Assembly: GCF_947172395.1 (NCBI RefSeq)
Contig: NC_069100.1
Coordinates: forward strand, 4,531,001 to 4,595,000
DNA length: 64,000 nt
Direction of reading: 5' to 3'
DNA from: Bicyclus anynana
Lineage: Eukaryota; Arthropoda; Insecta; Lepidoptera; Nymphalidae
A program made the position numbers and the translations under genes. Within the stretch, counting starts at the first letter, position 1; every line of letters begins with the position of its first letter. Below the pieces are notes generated by a model. The model ran no database searches. It was not told the origin of the DNA and saw nothing but the letters and a program-made list of their open reading frames with translations. Below are positions 25,317-36,462 of this stretch, one piece after another.

Positions 25317-25410
25317 CTTTGGTAGATATTTGGGATGAGTGCATGCTTCCCTGGCTGGACGGTGGAAGTATGTACAGGCCTCCAGTCGCCTGAACCAGTG
25401 GTTTAGGCAC
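25317..25410 (-). CDS. rst: rst/kirre-like receptor, exon n: last exon seen; 3' end ambiguous
   Basis: Acceptor gacttcttattag/GTGCCTAAACC, phase 0 in. Encodes VPKPLVQATGGLYILPPSSQ and GSMHSSQISTK. Two ends are possible. It may splice at AAAG/GTAAAT in phase 1 to a further exon at lower coordinates, or it may read through as Gly-Lys to a TAA at 25309-25311. An AATAAA on the minus strand overlaps that stop (25308-25313). Roughest/Kirre proteins usually end in a PDZ-binding tail of the T-x-V kind; no such ending is encoded here and I found none downstream. The spliced choice is preferred only weakly. Confidence 0.72.
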
Positions 25411-25617
25411 CTAATAAGAAGTCAAAGTTTTAAAAATGTTGCCTACACCTGACTTTTGATATTTCGAAGACTATTATGGACGGGACATACTGAGTTTTGT
25501 AATTCTTAATATTAATTATTTTTTTGGGTTTTTAGTAAATATTATCTGCGTAATTGTAAATACAGGGACGTATTTGAATAAAAAAAAAATACTAAGAATA
25601 TTTTGAACTCTTCTTAC

Positions 25618-25715
25618 TTGAGGCTGAGCGCTATGGTTGCTAGTTGGTGATGAGGTGGGCGGTGATGTGAACGGTCGTGATGATGATGATGACGACGGAG
25701 AGGTTACCGACGTAC
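25618..25715 (-). CDS. rst: rst/kirre-like receptor, exon m: Ser/Pro-rich tail
   Basis: Acceptor catcatcttcttag/GTACGTCG, donor CCTCAA/GTAAGAA; phase 1 in, phase 0 out, 32 codons plus the split Ser. Encodes TSVTSPSSSSSSRPFTSPPT and SSPTSNHSAQPQ. The serine run comes from a TCA/TCG repeat (plus-strand tgatgatgatgatga) and is likely length-polymorphic. The exon is separated from its neighbours by short introns (266 and 207 bp), the shortest in the gene, as is common near a gene's 3' end. Confidence 0.8.
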
Positions 25716-25981
25716 CTAAGAAGATGATGGCATAAATTACATTGTTACGAAGGGCTTTATAATTAGGGTCATAGGGTCTACAATTGGTCGGCAATGTTAA
25801 AAACGTACAAGGTGTATATAACCCCGGCAATCATTTTGAATTACGAATAGCCTGCGTTTTGTAATTGTGTATTTAGAACTCATATTAAGGAGTGGACCAA
25901 GTGTCATTAATAGGTACATCGTTGCTAAGAAACTTAATAATCTATTGATGACAAAAATAAAAAATAGGTGTAGGTACTTAC

Positions 25982-26062
25982 TTGGAGGGTGATGATTAGT
26001 ATTTCTCAAAGTGTAGTAAGGTGGGGGAGCGTTCTTGGCAGGATTGCTTGGTGGTATGTAAG
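25982..26062 (-). CDS. rst: rst/kirre-like receptor, exon l: proline-rich tail
   Basis: Acceptor tttttgccacag/CTTACATACC, donor CCTCCAA/GTAAGTA; phase 1 in and out, 26 codons. Encodes YIPPSNPAKNAPPPYYTLRN and HHPP. Proline-rich PPPYY could bind WW or SH3 domains (inference only). Phase, GT-AG borders and continuity with both neighbours support it; there is no single diagnostic family motif here, so confidence is lower than for the Ig exons. Confidence 0.82.
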
Positions 26063-26339
26063 CTGTGGCAAAAAATACATTAAAAATAAGTTCACAGACA
26101 CATTTACTTATTAAAACGTCGAAGTGCCTTAACATAGATACGACTAGCTGACTCGGTAACTAAGTTCCACTATGAAGTGAGATGAGTGATAACCAACAGT
26201 TCCGCTCCTCCAACTATCTTAGTACCCATAACACAAGCTACTCTGTATGCTTACTTTGGGGCTAGATGGTGATGTGAATTGTTTAAGTATATTTATTTAT
26301 TTATTTATTTAATGGGAAATACTGTGCTAGGAGCATAGA

Positions 26340-27075
26340 GTAACTAGAGAGAGTCTTTACAAACTGCGTGCTGAAGTCGGCGCGACCCATTAAAAAAACA
26401 AAAGTCACGTGTCTCCTTGACATTCGCATATTTTCATAATTTGTATTTCAAAATTTAACACTAACATCGATTACGTAATATAATAATCAATAATAAAATA
26501 CTCCACCTTATTTCTTTAGTTTTTGAAAACAGTAAAACATAAGAATCATATTTTTTTTAAATCTTTGTACATTATGAGTGTTTTATTCTTTGGTAGAGTA
26601 AAATAATGTATAGAAAAAGTAAAAAACCAAAGACAATCTAGAAATAAAGGTAAAAATTTAAATTATAGCGGGTTTTGTGCGACAGTCGGGCAACTATCGC
26701 GCGTTCGGATTTCAATATTTTATTGAAAATTACTTGTTTTTACTGCATTATTACATTTATTAATTAAAATTAGCTTGTTTCATAACAATTCCAACAAAAA
26801 ATATATTTAAATAGCTCCTATTATACATTTTAATGTAATCGGGCGTTTTAAACACGCGTGACCTTGGAGCGCTCGACTTTTAAAAATGGCTCCACAGATG
26901 GCCGTACTTAGAAATCCGACTTCACAGCGAAGAGGAGACGCCATTTTTCTTGAGTAATATTGAAAATTACCGATGCGATGGTTCGTGTCGTACTGACAAG
27001 AGAACGTATTCGTTTTTGAATTTCATATTTGTGACGGGTGCGACACCGTCGTGTTCCGTACGCTCCATCTGTACC
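26340..27075 (-). repeat. Unnamed dispersed repeat, also at 50715-51275
   Basis: gagtctttacaaactgcgtgctgaag ... gcgacaccgtcgtgttccgtacgctccatctg matches 50715-51275 apart from a Lep1 element in the latter. No coding content. Orientation is nominal. Confidence 0.65.
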
Positions 27076-27085
27076 TATATTATTG

Positions 27086-27413
27086 ATTTTTTTTTATTCT
27101 TTACAAGTTAGCCCTTGACATCAATCGCACCTGATGGTAAGTGATGATGCAGTCTAAGATGTAAGCGGGCTAATTTGTTAGGAGGAGGATGAAAATCCAC
27201 ACCCCTTTCGGTTTCTACACGGCATCGTACCGGAACGCTAAATCGCTTGGAGGTACGTCTTTGCCGGTAGGGTGGTAACTAGCCACGGCCGAAGCCTCCC
27301 ACCAGCCAGACCTGGACAAATTAAGAAAATCTCAATCTGCGCAGCCGGGAATCGAAACCAGGACCTCCGTCTTGTAAATTCACCGCGCATACCACTGCGC
27401 CACGGAGGCCGTC
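27086..27413 (-). mobile_element. SINE-B copy, full length
   Basis: Starts (minus strand) GACGGCCTCCGTGGCGCAGTGG at 27413 and ends in an A-rich tail at 27086. Sits in the intron between exons k and l. Confidence 0.92.
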
Positions 27414-27419
27414 GAAAAT

Positions 27420-27533
27420 TAATTAATCTGTGGCTAGGAATAAGTACGACAATAGATCAACGGGGCGGGGATCGAACCACCACCCCTCGGTGTTGAGTCC
27501 AACCACTTTACCGTTAAGCTATTGAGGCTCTTT
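27420..27533 (-). mobile_element. tRNA-like SINE-C head
   Basis: Minus strand GAGCCTCAATAGCTTAACGG then GGGGTGGTGGTTCGATCCCC: A- and B-box-like, different from SINE-A and -B. Same type as 1-60. Confidence 0.7.
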
Positions 27534-27609
27534 ATAGATGAACGAACTATAATATGACAAGAACATAGATAGGTAAAGGATTAATCAAGAAGATTTTACA
27601 TAAACTCAC

Positions 27610-27714
27610 ACATCGGTCCACTGCTTCCTCGTAAATATGGATTGCCGTAAGTCGCAGCATATCGTACGTCGACTCCGCCCGTAATTAACACGCCGGGGTT
27701 TCCCATTGGTATCA
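27610..27714 (-). CDS. rst: rst/kirre-like receptor, exon k: YGNPYLR tail exon
   Basis: Acceptor cttcttgtcctttag/TGATACC, donor CCGATGT/GTGAGT; phase 1 in and out, 34 codons. Too short to stand out as an open frame, but it encodes GGVDVRYAATYGNPYLRGSS. The RY.A.YGNPYLR block near the C-terminus is, in my recollection, diagnostic of fly Roughest and Kirre. A weaker alternative donor lies two bases earlier (AT/GTGTGA), but the strong GTGAGT keeps frame with exon l (T+CT = Ser). Confidence 0.89.
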
Positions 27715-28607
27715 CTAAAGGACAAGAAGAGGAATTTTTAATCGCAATTCAACGCGGAAATGGGCACCATACCAAGGGCGGCGAGTTTTGGTAAGTATTT
27801 TTAGGTATTAGTTTTAATTTATTCTAATTTTATAGTTGTAGATATAATGATATTTCCTTTTATTTTATTTTTATAATAAGTTTAGCCTAGTTAAATAGTA
27901 TTGTCTTAGCTAGTGTAAGGTCCCTTATCCTTACTGTAATAGCAGTAAGTTAGCGTCTCACCACTACACTGGCCAGCAGCGCACGTCCGCCTCTTCTGGA
28001 TGCCAGAGATCTCAGACTAATACAGATCTCAGACAGATAAAGACCTGCTTTGCAAGACATTATTTTTCTGTCAAAGTATATGATCAACGATCTTATGCGA
28101 TTATAAACACTGTCTCTATATTATCGATGTTTCATAGTTTACAATCTTGTCCGTCGGTTAAAAACCTCCGTAAAAATACCTTTTTGTGTAGTTAAATGGT
28201 GTAAAAAACGAACAAAAACTGCTAGTTTAGTATGAGATATGTATGAAATCTAAGCTCGTTTTCCTTAGAAAATGGCAGAAAATTTTGTTCGTGAATTTGG
28301 GTGCGATACTAGTCCTTATGTATTGAGTCTGAGCCAGAGATAGACTGGCCGCTCTCGCCCACTACCGGTGTATATATACACGAACACTACAGCTTGTATA
28401 AATAATTGCACTATTTATGAATAAAGAAGAGGAAACATCTTATTTTCCAAAAAACATAAAATAACATTTAAATTGAGCAAATAACTCCAGACTAGGAAAC
28501 AGCTTTGCACAGGTCGAAATAAGTAAGGTGCTTCTTCCCAGGATGAGCTCTGTCATCTTAAAGCGCTACTACAACTATTTTGACCGACCATGCCCCGCCA
28601 AAATTAT

Positions 28608-28895
28608 ATTCATCATAATTTCATAATTATCAGCCGATGGACGTTCACTGCTTATCATAGACCTCTTTTAGGGAGTTCTATACATCTTGGCTTCCAGAAA
28701 CCCGTTTAATGTCATCAATCCAACTAATAGAGGATCAACCAACATTGCCCTTTCCGGTACGTGGTTACCATTCGACCTTGTAACCCCAAAGTGTATCTCT
28801 TCGAACTATATGCCCTGCAAATTGTCACCTCAGCTTTCCAAATCGTTGAGCTGTATCGATGGCTTTATTGCAGAGACACTCTGAGCATATCGCGC
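28608..28895 (-). mobile_element. RTE LINE 3' end, diverged
   Basis: tcagccgatggacgttcactg ... tgccctgcaaattgtcacctcagctt. Old copy, minus strand. Confidence 0.72.
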
Positions 28896-28899
28896 ATCG

Positions 28900-29690
28900 C
28901 CTGAGTGACTTTGAGAAGCTCTGAGCTTAAAAGTACGATGTCTCGGATCCGTTACGACAACACAGACTATCGAAAGAAGAAAAAAACATCGACATTATTT
29001 TGTAAAAGGTAAACAACACTGTATACACTACGGAGTATTCACTATAGGTATCCGAGCTCAGTGTAGCGAGAGAGATGGCTTAACGCCGGATCGAGTGGGA
29101 GAGAATCGCACAGTCGATTGCGCATGGCGACGCGTCGCCACACCGTACTCACTACTGCATATAGACTGTATATATATATATTTATTTATTTATTTATTTA
29201 TAGACATGAATTATGCCCAGAGAAACATTACAGTTTCCCAATTCGTTTCTCGAGCAATCAGAAATATAATTACAACAATAAATCTAAAATTACAAAATGA
29301 ATATTAAACAATCAAAATAATTTAAAAATAATAAATATAATTCAAATTCAACCAAATTAAAAATTAAGAATAAATTAACATTAACCAAGTCAAATTAACT
29401 AAAATTAAACAATTCAAATAACTTAATAACAATAGTCAAGAATTAGAATACACAAAAAAATAACAATAAAAATAAACTAGTCAAGAAAAAACAAAATTAA
29501 AAATATTAATTCTAGTAACAATTTAATTTTATTTACAAGCTGATAAACAGGAGTGTGAAAAAAGTCTAATTCTAAATTTCTACTACATATGTACTATCAT
29601 ATAGCGTGGCGACTCGTCGCCACGCCAGAAATTTTACGTGCGGTTAGATGTATCACATTAAAAAATATAGTAGGTACAATATAGTAGGTA
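28900..29690. other. No gene; simple TTTA repeat
   Basis: Includes tatttatttatttatttata at about 29178-29202 and AT-rich DNA up to exon j. Confidence 0.4.
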
Positions 29691-29699
29691 CAAACTTAC

Positions 29700-29889
29700 G
29701 ATCAGGTCCGATCATTCCACCAAGACGTCCACAGCTGCCTTGGCGGTTCAAAGACCCGCAATGGCTCTGATATGTGGAGGCATCAGTACTCCTCGATAAG
29801 GAACCAGTCATCGAATCATTTGTCTGTGGCGGTGCATAGTCCCTGGAGTAATCCACGTATGGTACATAACCGTTGGTCTGGTCGTGCGT
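29700..29889 (-). CDS. rst: rst/kirre-like receptor, exon j: GYVPYVDY tail exon
   Basis: Acceptor ttgtattttcag/ACGCACG, donor CCTGATC/GTAAGTTTG; phase 0 in, phase 1 out, 63 codons plus one base. Encodes THDQTNGYVPYVDYSRDYAP and then a Ser/Gly-rich stretch with SLNRQGSCGRLGG. GYVPY.DY...Y.PP is a conserved cytoplasmic tyrosine motif in the Roughest/Kirre family as remembered. It joins in frame with exon i across 7 kb of repeat-rich intron. Low-complexity composition is expected for this disordered tail. Confidence 0.9.
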
Positions 29890-29921
29890 CTGAAAATACA
29901 AATTCTAATAGATTTTTGGGT

Positions 29922-30232
29922 CATCATCATTATCAGTAACCCATATTCGGCTCACTGCTGAGCTCAAATCTCCTCTCAGAATAAGAGGGGTTAGGCCAAT
30001 AGTCCACCACGCTGGCCCAACGCGGATTGACAGACTTCACACACGCATAGAATTAAGAAAATTCCGTGGTATGCAGGTTTCCTCAAGATATTTTTCCTTC
30101 ACCGTTTGAGACACGTAATATTTAATTTCTTAAAATGCACACAACTGAAAAGTTGGAGGTGCATGCCCCGGACCGGATTCGTACCCACATCCTCCGGAAT
30201 CGGAGGCAGAGTCACTGGGCTATCACGGCTCT
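29922..30232 (-). mobile_element. SINE-A copy
   Basis: Near full length, only about 30 bp upstream of the exon j acceptor on the minus strand. Confidence 0.9.
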
Positions 30233-30931
30233 CTCAAGGAACATACATTAAGCCAATTATTTTTTCAGATCCTTAGTTAAACATCATATTATCATCTCCA
30301 TATATTTTTATACGGGGGCATATCTGGGTTCCCTGGACCGGCGTTGTATGGGCCGGTGGCCATTCCCCTTTTATAACCCAGTAACCCAGTTAAATACCAG
30401 AATCAAGAATTATCGTAAATATAAAAGTTAAGCGTCTCATCAAGATTTTCTTGATAGTGATCAATTGTAAAAAATCTCCACGGATCCTGGACTATTCATT
30501 CCAATAACAGTAAACATTAAACTCGGATGTCAATAAATAACTTCCAATTTTGGAAACCAACTGTTAATTTTGGAAATCAATTCCGCAGTTATGTTGGAAT
30601 AACCAAACCAGTTGTGCTTTGTATTGCAAACAACTCTAAATTAGATACATTCACTGTTTCAATAAACAGCGCTAAATTTTGAGTCTGCGACGGCCATATT
30701 AAATTTAATAACGTAGTTTTAGGTAATGTTGACAAAGTTCCATTGCTTTGGGCGTCAAATTACGTTTCGCTATCGAAATTTCCAGTCACGTAGTGAATGG
30801 GTTTAGAGACAGATTGTTTATGAGATTTTACAAGAATCCTTTAGGTTGGTGGATGCTGATATACGTATTTGTTTAATTAAAAAATAATGTTTTATTAAAA
30901 ATTGGTAAAATTTCTAGGTTTATATCCAAGA

Positions 30932-31247
30932 TACGTGATAGCCCAGTGGATATGACCTCTATCTCCGATTCCGGAGGGTGTGGGTTCGAATCCAGTCCGG
31001 AGCACGCACCTCCAAATTTTCAGTTGTGTGCATTTTAAGAAATTAAATATCACGTGTCTCAAACGGTGAAGGAAAAACATCGTGAGGAAATCTGCATACT
31101 AGAGAATTATCTTTAATTCTCTGCGTGTTTGAAGTCTACCAATACGCATAGGGGCTAGGCCAATAGTCCACCACGCTGGTGGACTATTGGCCTAGACCCT
31201 CGTATTTTAAGAGAATACTCGAGCTCAGAAGTGAGCCGAATATGGGT
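30932..31247 (+). mobile_element. SINE-A copy with an internal snap-back palindrome
   Basis: acgtgatagcccagtgg ... gagccgaatatgggtta. Contains a 19-bp perfect palindrome (31155-31173 / 31177-31195, loop CGC) around the ccaatagtccacc segment. Confidence 0.89.
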
Positions 31248-31249
31248 TA

Positions 31250-33115
31250 CCTACTACTACTAGTGACCATAAAAGTTACAAATTATCACCCTAAGCTCGC
31301 CAACCCGAAGATTAATTAAACTTTTTAAAAATCCATTATATTATTGTACGTCATCGCATGAGTTTTTAAGCCAATTTTACCGGCAACTATACTTTCAACC
31401 TGAGCATTAACAATGGTCTAGTTGACACTTTTTTTAATGGTCTTAAATTGTTCATTGATCTACTAGATTGAAAAAAAAAATCATATTGAAATTCGACAGG
31501 TATCCATCCTAGTTCCCAATCAATACAATTTCCCTAAATTGCGTCAATCAAAACTTGCAATTTAAGTTTTAATATTTTAGTATAGGACTGTTGAGGACGT
31601 ACAGGACTAAAATATTAAAATTATCGTATCTTTATTTCTGTAGAAGAAACATATTTTTAGGTCAAATCTGCCGCCCCCTGAAATCTGCCGCCCTAGGCTC
31701 CAGCCTACTTACCCTACTGGTAAATCCACCACCGGTTTTAGTGACGCCACAAAATGGACGACAGCGTTTTTGACGTTTGTAAAATTTGAAAAAATACGTG
31801 ATATTTAAATTAAGTTTTAATTAAATCATTAACTTTTATTAATTAATATCCATACAACACGAAATTAATATTATTTATATAAAATTTAATACGACTCAAC
31901 TACCCTATTCTCTTTGTATGCATAGATACCTTGTCAAACTGTCAAAGACCCCTACAACTAATTAAGTAAGCTTATATAAAGTAAATTTCCAATAACTTCC
32001 AGACCTCAATATCAGGCCTTGCTATATTAATGTCATTAGGCACAAAGTTTCTTAGTTGCCCTGCATTATTTAGTCGCTAAGAAGCAACTTCAACGCTAAC
32101 TAAAACCGACTGGGCATCAGTTCCAATTAACCTATATCTTAATAAGGTTTCCTCTCTGGCAATTTTAGGGATTTATTTATTAAGATCCTTTCTATAAAAC
32201 CTCATTTCGTGTTTTTGTTATTTGCTGCTTAAATTAAAAAGAAAATTTAATTCTAACCCACTTTTAAAAAGAATGTATGTGAATAAAATTACCCAAAAAC
32301 TGTGTGTCGGTTTATTTTAAAGGATTTTTTCAGGGAATTCACCAAACTTGGTTAGTGGAGCTTCGTCTTAAATATTTCTTCAAAATTATGAATAGATTCG
32401 ATATTCACGTCATTAAATTACTTGGAAAAATTAAACAGCTTTCGACCAAGTTTGACAAATTAGTCAGTAAAGTTTGCAATTTGAATATTCATGACCTTTT
32501 TAGAATTTAAACAATCGTGTGTGTTTTAGATAATATCAAAAAATAGTAATAGAAATCCACGGTATTCGTGTCTTTATTAAGTTTTATTTTATCCACATGT
32601 TTTCACGTGTAAGGGAATTACACATTACACGGGGTTATTAATCGGGGCGTTTGCTAGTATGTATGTAAAGTAAGACATAGTAAAATTTGCGATTAAAAGG
32701 CGTCAGAAGTAGCGCTATTGTGTGCGTACTTCGAATTGGTCTATATCTCTCCCTATCTATAGTATCGTGTTAGACAGAGAAAGATAGAGACGAATACGAA
32801 ACTCATACTGACGAGTCATTAAAACATCGTTATGGTGATATTTGAAGTCAATTAAACTCTGAAAGTTTCTCACGAAATTGCTAAGAAACAACTCAAAATT
32901 TCGATTTAACAAAGTAAAGTACTTTCCCAAGGCATGAAACCTTACCTTAGACACAACTTTCCCTTGAAAATAATAAAAGACGTGACTCGAAATTCGTATC
33001 GCGAAATATGACACGGAAAGTGAGTAGGAATTATCTAAAATTTCCAAAGTAACGAAGTAATATCGTCTTTCTAAACAATACGACTGTTTCCCAAATCTCT
33101 AACTGCTTAGATATT
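31250..33115. other. No gene recognised (intron i-j)
   Basis: AT-rich intronic DNA with no supported gene; several 60-96-codon frames lack family or splice support. Confidence 0.4.
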
Positions 33116-33116
33116 A

Positions 33117-34215
33117 ACTAGTGGACGCCCGCGACTTTGTACGCGTGGAAATCAATGTAAACTTTCAAGCCCTATTTCACCACTTATGAGGTTTAATTTA
33201 AAAAACTTTTGAATTTCATTATATTTCGTATTTTTTTGTGATTTATGAAAAAACGTAACTCAAAAAATTAAGGATTTTCCATACAAACTATTTCACCCCC
33301 TTCTTATTTTATTTTTGCAATAAAAAGTATCCTATAACCTTTTCCGTATTATGGTTTCAAACTGTGCCAGTTTTCATTTGAATTTATTCAGTAGTTTAAG
33401 CGTGATGCCCGGTCAACAAAATCATGGACAGACAGACAGACAGACATAAAAGTCGAAAAATCGGCTTCAGTATCAATTGTACATATACTATGCACAAAAA
33501 TTAAGGGAGCAGAAAAAAAATCCAAATTTTTGGGGGATTTTCAATAGGCTGTAACTTATACAAAAATGGTCGTACAGCAAAAAAATAAAAAGCAAATTGT
33601 AGCTCTAAGTGTTTAGTTTTTGGATCTGAGTTTGAAAATTTTTTTTTGAAAATATTTTTCGAGTAATCATAAGAAAACCACCGAAAAAAAATTTTCGATT
33701 TTTTTTTGGTTTTTTTTTTTAATCTACGGACGTGGAAAAAATTTTTTCGACTCAACCTCTATATGGACCGGATAGCTTGTTTATTCAGATTTAATTTCGT
33801 TTTTTTTAAATCTCGATACGAGCATTTCTCGCTGAGATATCGATGTTTGAATGGATGTATTTTGCTTTTTATTTTTTTTGCTGTACGACCATTTTTGTAT
33901 AAGTTACAGCCTGTTGAAAATCCCCCAAAAATTTGGATTTTTTTTCTGCTCCCTTAATTTTTGTGCATAGTATATAAAACCCTGCAACAAATATTTTCAA
34001 AACATCTTCAATGTACAGAATGTACAAAATGTTCGGTACATTTTGTACAGAACATTTTTTACATTCGCAAATATAAGTATAGATTCTAAAAGGCGCTGCT
34101 AGTCCATTATGCTACGGTAACGTTTGTTGTTACAAATGGTATAAGTAAAATCTCAAATTGCGATGAAATGTATAGAATTCGACCAGTTTTATTATAAGTA
34201 TAGACATAGATGTGA
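33117..34215 (-). mobile_element. Lep1-like long variant interrupted by a palindromic element
   Basis: 33117-33482 (ctagtggacgcccgcgact ... gacagacagacagacata) and 33976-34215 (aacatcttcaatgtacagaatg ... cgaccagttttattataag) correspond to the single stretch at 57400-57975, so 33483-33975 looks like an insertion. Confidence 0.68.
33483..33975. mobile_element. 493-bp palindromic element
   Basis: Ends are inverted repeats of at least 110 bp (atatactatgcacaaaaatta ... taatttttgtgcatagtatat; positions sum to 67458) with very few differences. The centre is A/T-homopolymer rich. Both ends encode the mirror peptides seen in the two long overlapping frames there; not a gene. Confidence 0.82.
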
Positions 34216-34344
34216 TTTGTCTTACGTAAAGAATAACAAGTATCATTTAATTCTAAACAAAATGTATAATAGTACTTCTTTCTGTTTGTTGATAAGGCTC
34301 AGTGCCCACTCGGACATATGAAGATTGTGTAGGTTTTTTTTTTA

Positions 34345-34450
34345 TTACAAGTGTACCTTAGTGAGCAATCTAAGATAAAACGGGCTAACTTGTTAGACGT
34401 ATAGGATGAAAATCCACACTCATTTCGGTTTTACACGACATCGTACAGCT
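34345..34450 (-). mobile_element. SINE-B fragment
   Basis: gtgtaccttagtgagcaatctaag ... cggttttacacgacatcgtac, diverged. Confidence 0.68.
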
Positions 34451-34924
34451 TGAGCTTTACGTCATTTTTTAAAGACTTATGATTGGTTTTGTTTGATCAT
34501 TTTCTTGTTGATGAAGCTTGTTGCTAACAGAACAAAATAATACAGCTTTAAATGTTACTTTCCTGCTTTGTTACACTAATGCACTTTATAAACAAGAAGA
34601 GTGATTCAAAAAAATGTTTTTTTTTTTAAGAAACATACTTTTATTAAGCCAATTATTTAACCAGAATCAATATTATTCATCATATTATCATCTCCGTATA
34701 CTTTATCTGAGAGTATACCTGGCAAAGGCGTGCACTTCATACATTCACTGCAGACCCTAAGAGTTGTCTTCTAACTTTTTTCAGTTTGCTTAATTTTCTT
34801 ACTAGTGCATACCTTCATTGACAAACTTATGCACGCCACTTAATATCTTGGTTCCCGGGGCCGACGTTGTATAGGCAGGTGGGCATTTAAAGAAGATAGA
34901 AAAGCAAAAGTATTTCTTAGAGCG

Positions 34925-34995
34925 GCCCAAGACTGGACCCAGAACCTCGTGATTCTAAGTCACATAGGCTAACCACTGAACCATCGAGACGGTTT
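34925..34995 (-). mobile_element. tRNA-like SINE head of another type
   Basis: Minus strand CCGTCTCGATGGTTCAGTGG (A-box-like) and GGTTCTGGGTCCAGTC; no full tRNA fold checked. Confidence 0.5.
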
Positions 34996-35587
34996 TAGTT
35001 TTGATTAATAGATATATCATAGAGCTAAAATGTTATAAGCAAGTTGCCGGTGTAATAATTCGGTACGTGACTGGAAACTCAAATCGCAAAGCGTAATTTG
35101 ATACTAAATTCAATGAAACAAAGTCAATATTGCTTGAAATTTGCGAGCTATCAAATTTAATATTCCCCCTCTAATGTTAGTCTCTGCCTGGCCTAACTGA
35201 TTTAGTGTTCTAGTCACAAGTTCCAGGTTCGAATAGTGAATCGCACAGGACAGACATCGCTAAAAGCTAACGCTTGTGGTGAAACGGACAAAAGTTTATC
35301 TTCGGAACGCAAAAAGATATGCCCATCAATTACATATAAAAAAAAAAGATTCCGACGAATTGATAACCTCCTCCTTTTTTTGAAGTCGGTTAAAAATAGA
35401 AGTTTCTGTGATTTCGAGACCACTGTGTATTCTCAAGTGATTATAGTTATTTACATGATACTAAAACACAAACAAGCTTTTAAAAATTGTGTCTGTTTAT
35501 TCAGCCTTTCCTTTGGAATGGCTGGACCGATTGAAATAGAACTTTCACTTGAAAATAAAGACGAGACAGATAAACTTACTTTCACAT

Positions 35588-35774
35588 GTATGCTAATATT
35601 ATAAAGCTGAAGAGTTTGTTTGTTTGCTTGAACGCGCTAATCTCAGTAACTACTCATCCGATTTGAAAAATTATTTCAGTGTTAGATAGCCCATTTATCG
35701 AGGAAAGCTATATATTATCCCCTTATTCCTACGGGAACGGGAACCACGCGGGTGTAACCGCACGGCGTCAAGTA
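35588..35774 (+). mobile_element. Lep1 Helitron, 3' end degenerate
   Basis: tgctaatattataaagctgaagag ... gaaccacgcgggtgtaaccgcacggcgtcaagtag; the final CTAG has become GTAG. Confidence 0.8.
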
Positions 35775-35779
35775 GTTCA

Positions 35780-36228
35780 TAATATTAGTAAGGACTACTA
35801 TTTTTCCGAAACGGGAATCTAATCGCAATCCATAGTTGAGCAAATACTCGTAGCTAACTTCTAAACTAAGGGGACACTTCAATTATTATTAATATTATTA
35901 TGATCCACTAAATTACCCGATGGAAGATGGCCACGACCCCTAAACAAAGGCAGGGAGGGTCCTCACAAAGAGGGCATTGTGAGTTTCGCCTTTTATTGTC
36001 TCTTTATTTAGGACGAGAGAGGAAAATGTTATGGAAAAATGTTGGGACACATAATAGGAAACGATAATTTCAATAAAAATATAATTGAAGGCAAAATATA
36101 CGGGGAAAGGACGAAGGACCTAAACAATAATAGAAAAAATTGGACACCTGCACGTTACACTCGCATGGAAGGTTCTTTACACTAAATTTAAGGAACGTAT
36201 TGATTTTGGTAACTGAAAGCTTAATGCT
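35780..36228. other. No gene recognised
   Basis: Intronic; nothing supported. Confidence 0.4.
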
Positions 36229-36329
36229 TTAAATGGCATCTTTAAGATTTTCCTGTAAAAAGTTATAGGAACTATAGAACTCGATGTCGTAGGCCGCGTC
36301 GCGGAGGGGCACGAGCCCTGGACTTTCCC
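36229..36329 (-). pseudogene. Decayed copy D of the exon-i segment, ends in a stop
   Basis: Fourth unit, 120 bp from copy C: reads PGLVPLRDAAYDIEFYSSYN and then diverges, ending ENLKDAI and TAA. The LVPLRDAAYD part clearly matches exon i VPLPNAAYDNE; similarity is lost after that, so the array appears truncated here. It is in one open frame with copy C (36229-36450), so an alternative C-terminus is conceivable but unproven. Confidence 0.75.
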
Positions 36330-36462
36330 TGTACGGAACTTCACTTACCTTAAAGGTAATATTGTGTAGTGACTGATTGAAATCGTCGCTGTACTGTTGA
36401 TACTTATTCATGAACTCGGCCGTGTTGGCAAGGGGCCCTGGGCATTGCATTTAGGGCTACTT
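36330..36462 (-). pseudogene. Decayed copy C of the exon-i 3' segment, donor intact
   Basis: After its own CAG/GG this copy reads GPLANTAEFMNKYQQYSDDF and NQSLHNITFK, close to exon i (QRYSDDFNQPLHNIHFK), followed by a good donor AAG/GTAAGTG. A codon is lost in the YDNEL region, but the frame is open. If spliced at its CAG the entry phase would be wrong (phase 1 after a phase-0 donor) and would hit TGA, so constitutive use is unlikely. Third unit of the tandem array. Confidence 0.8.

Noticed and set aside
33501..33957. Frames of 84 and 83 codons ending in the same peptide on opposite strands
   Set aside because: Produced by the inverted ends of the palindromic element.
36330..36462. Exon copy C as a regular mutually exclusive exon
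   Set aside because: Its CAG entry gives the wrong phase after exon i or h and hits TGA; polypyrimidine tract is poor.
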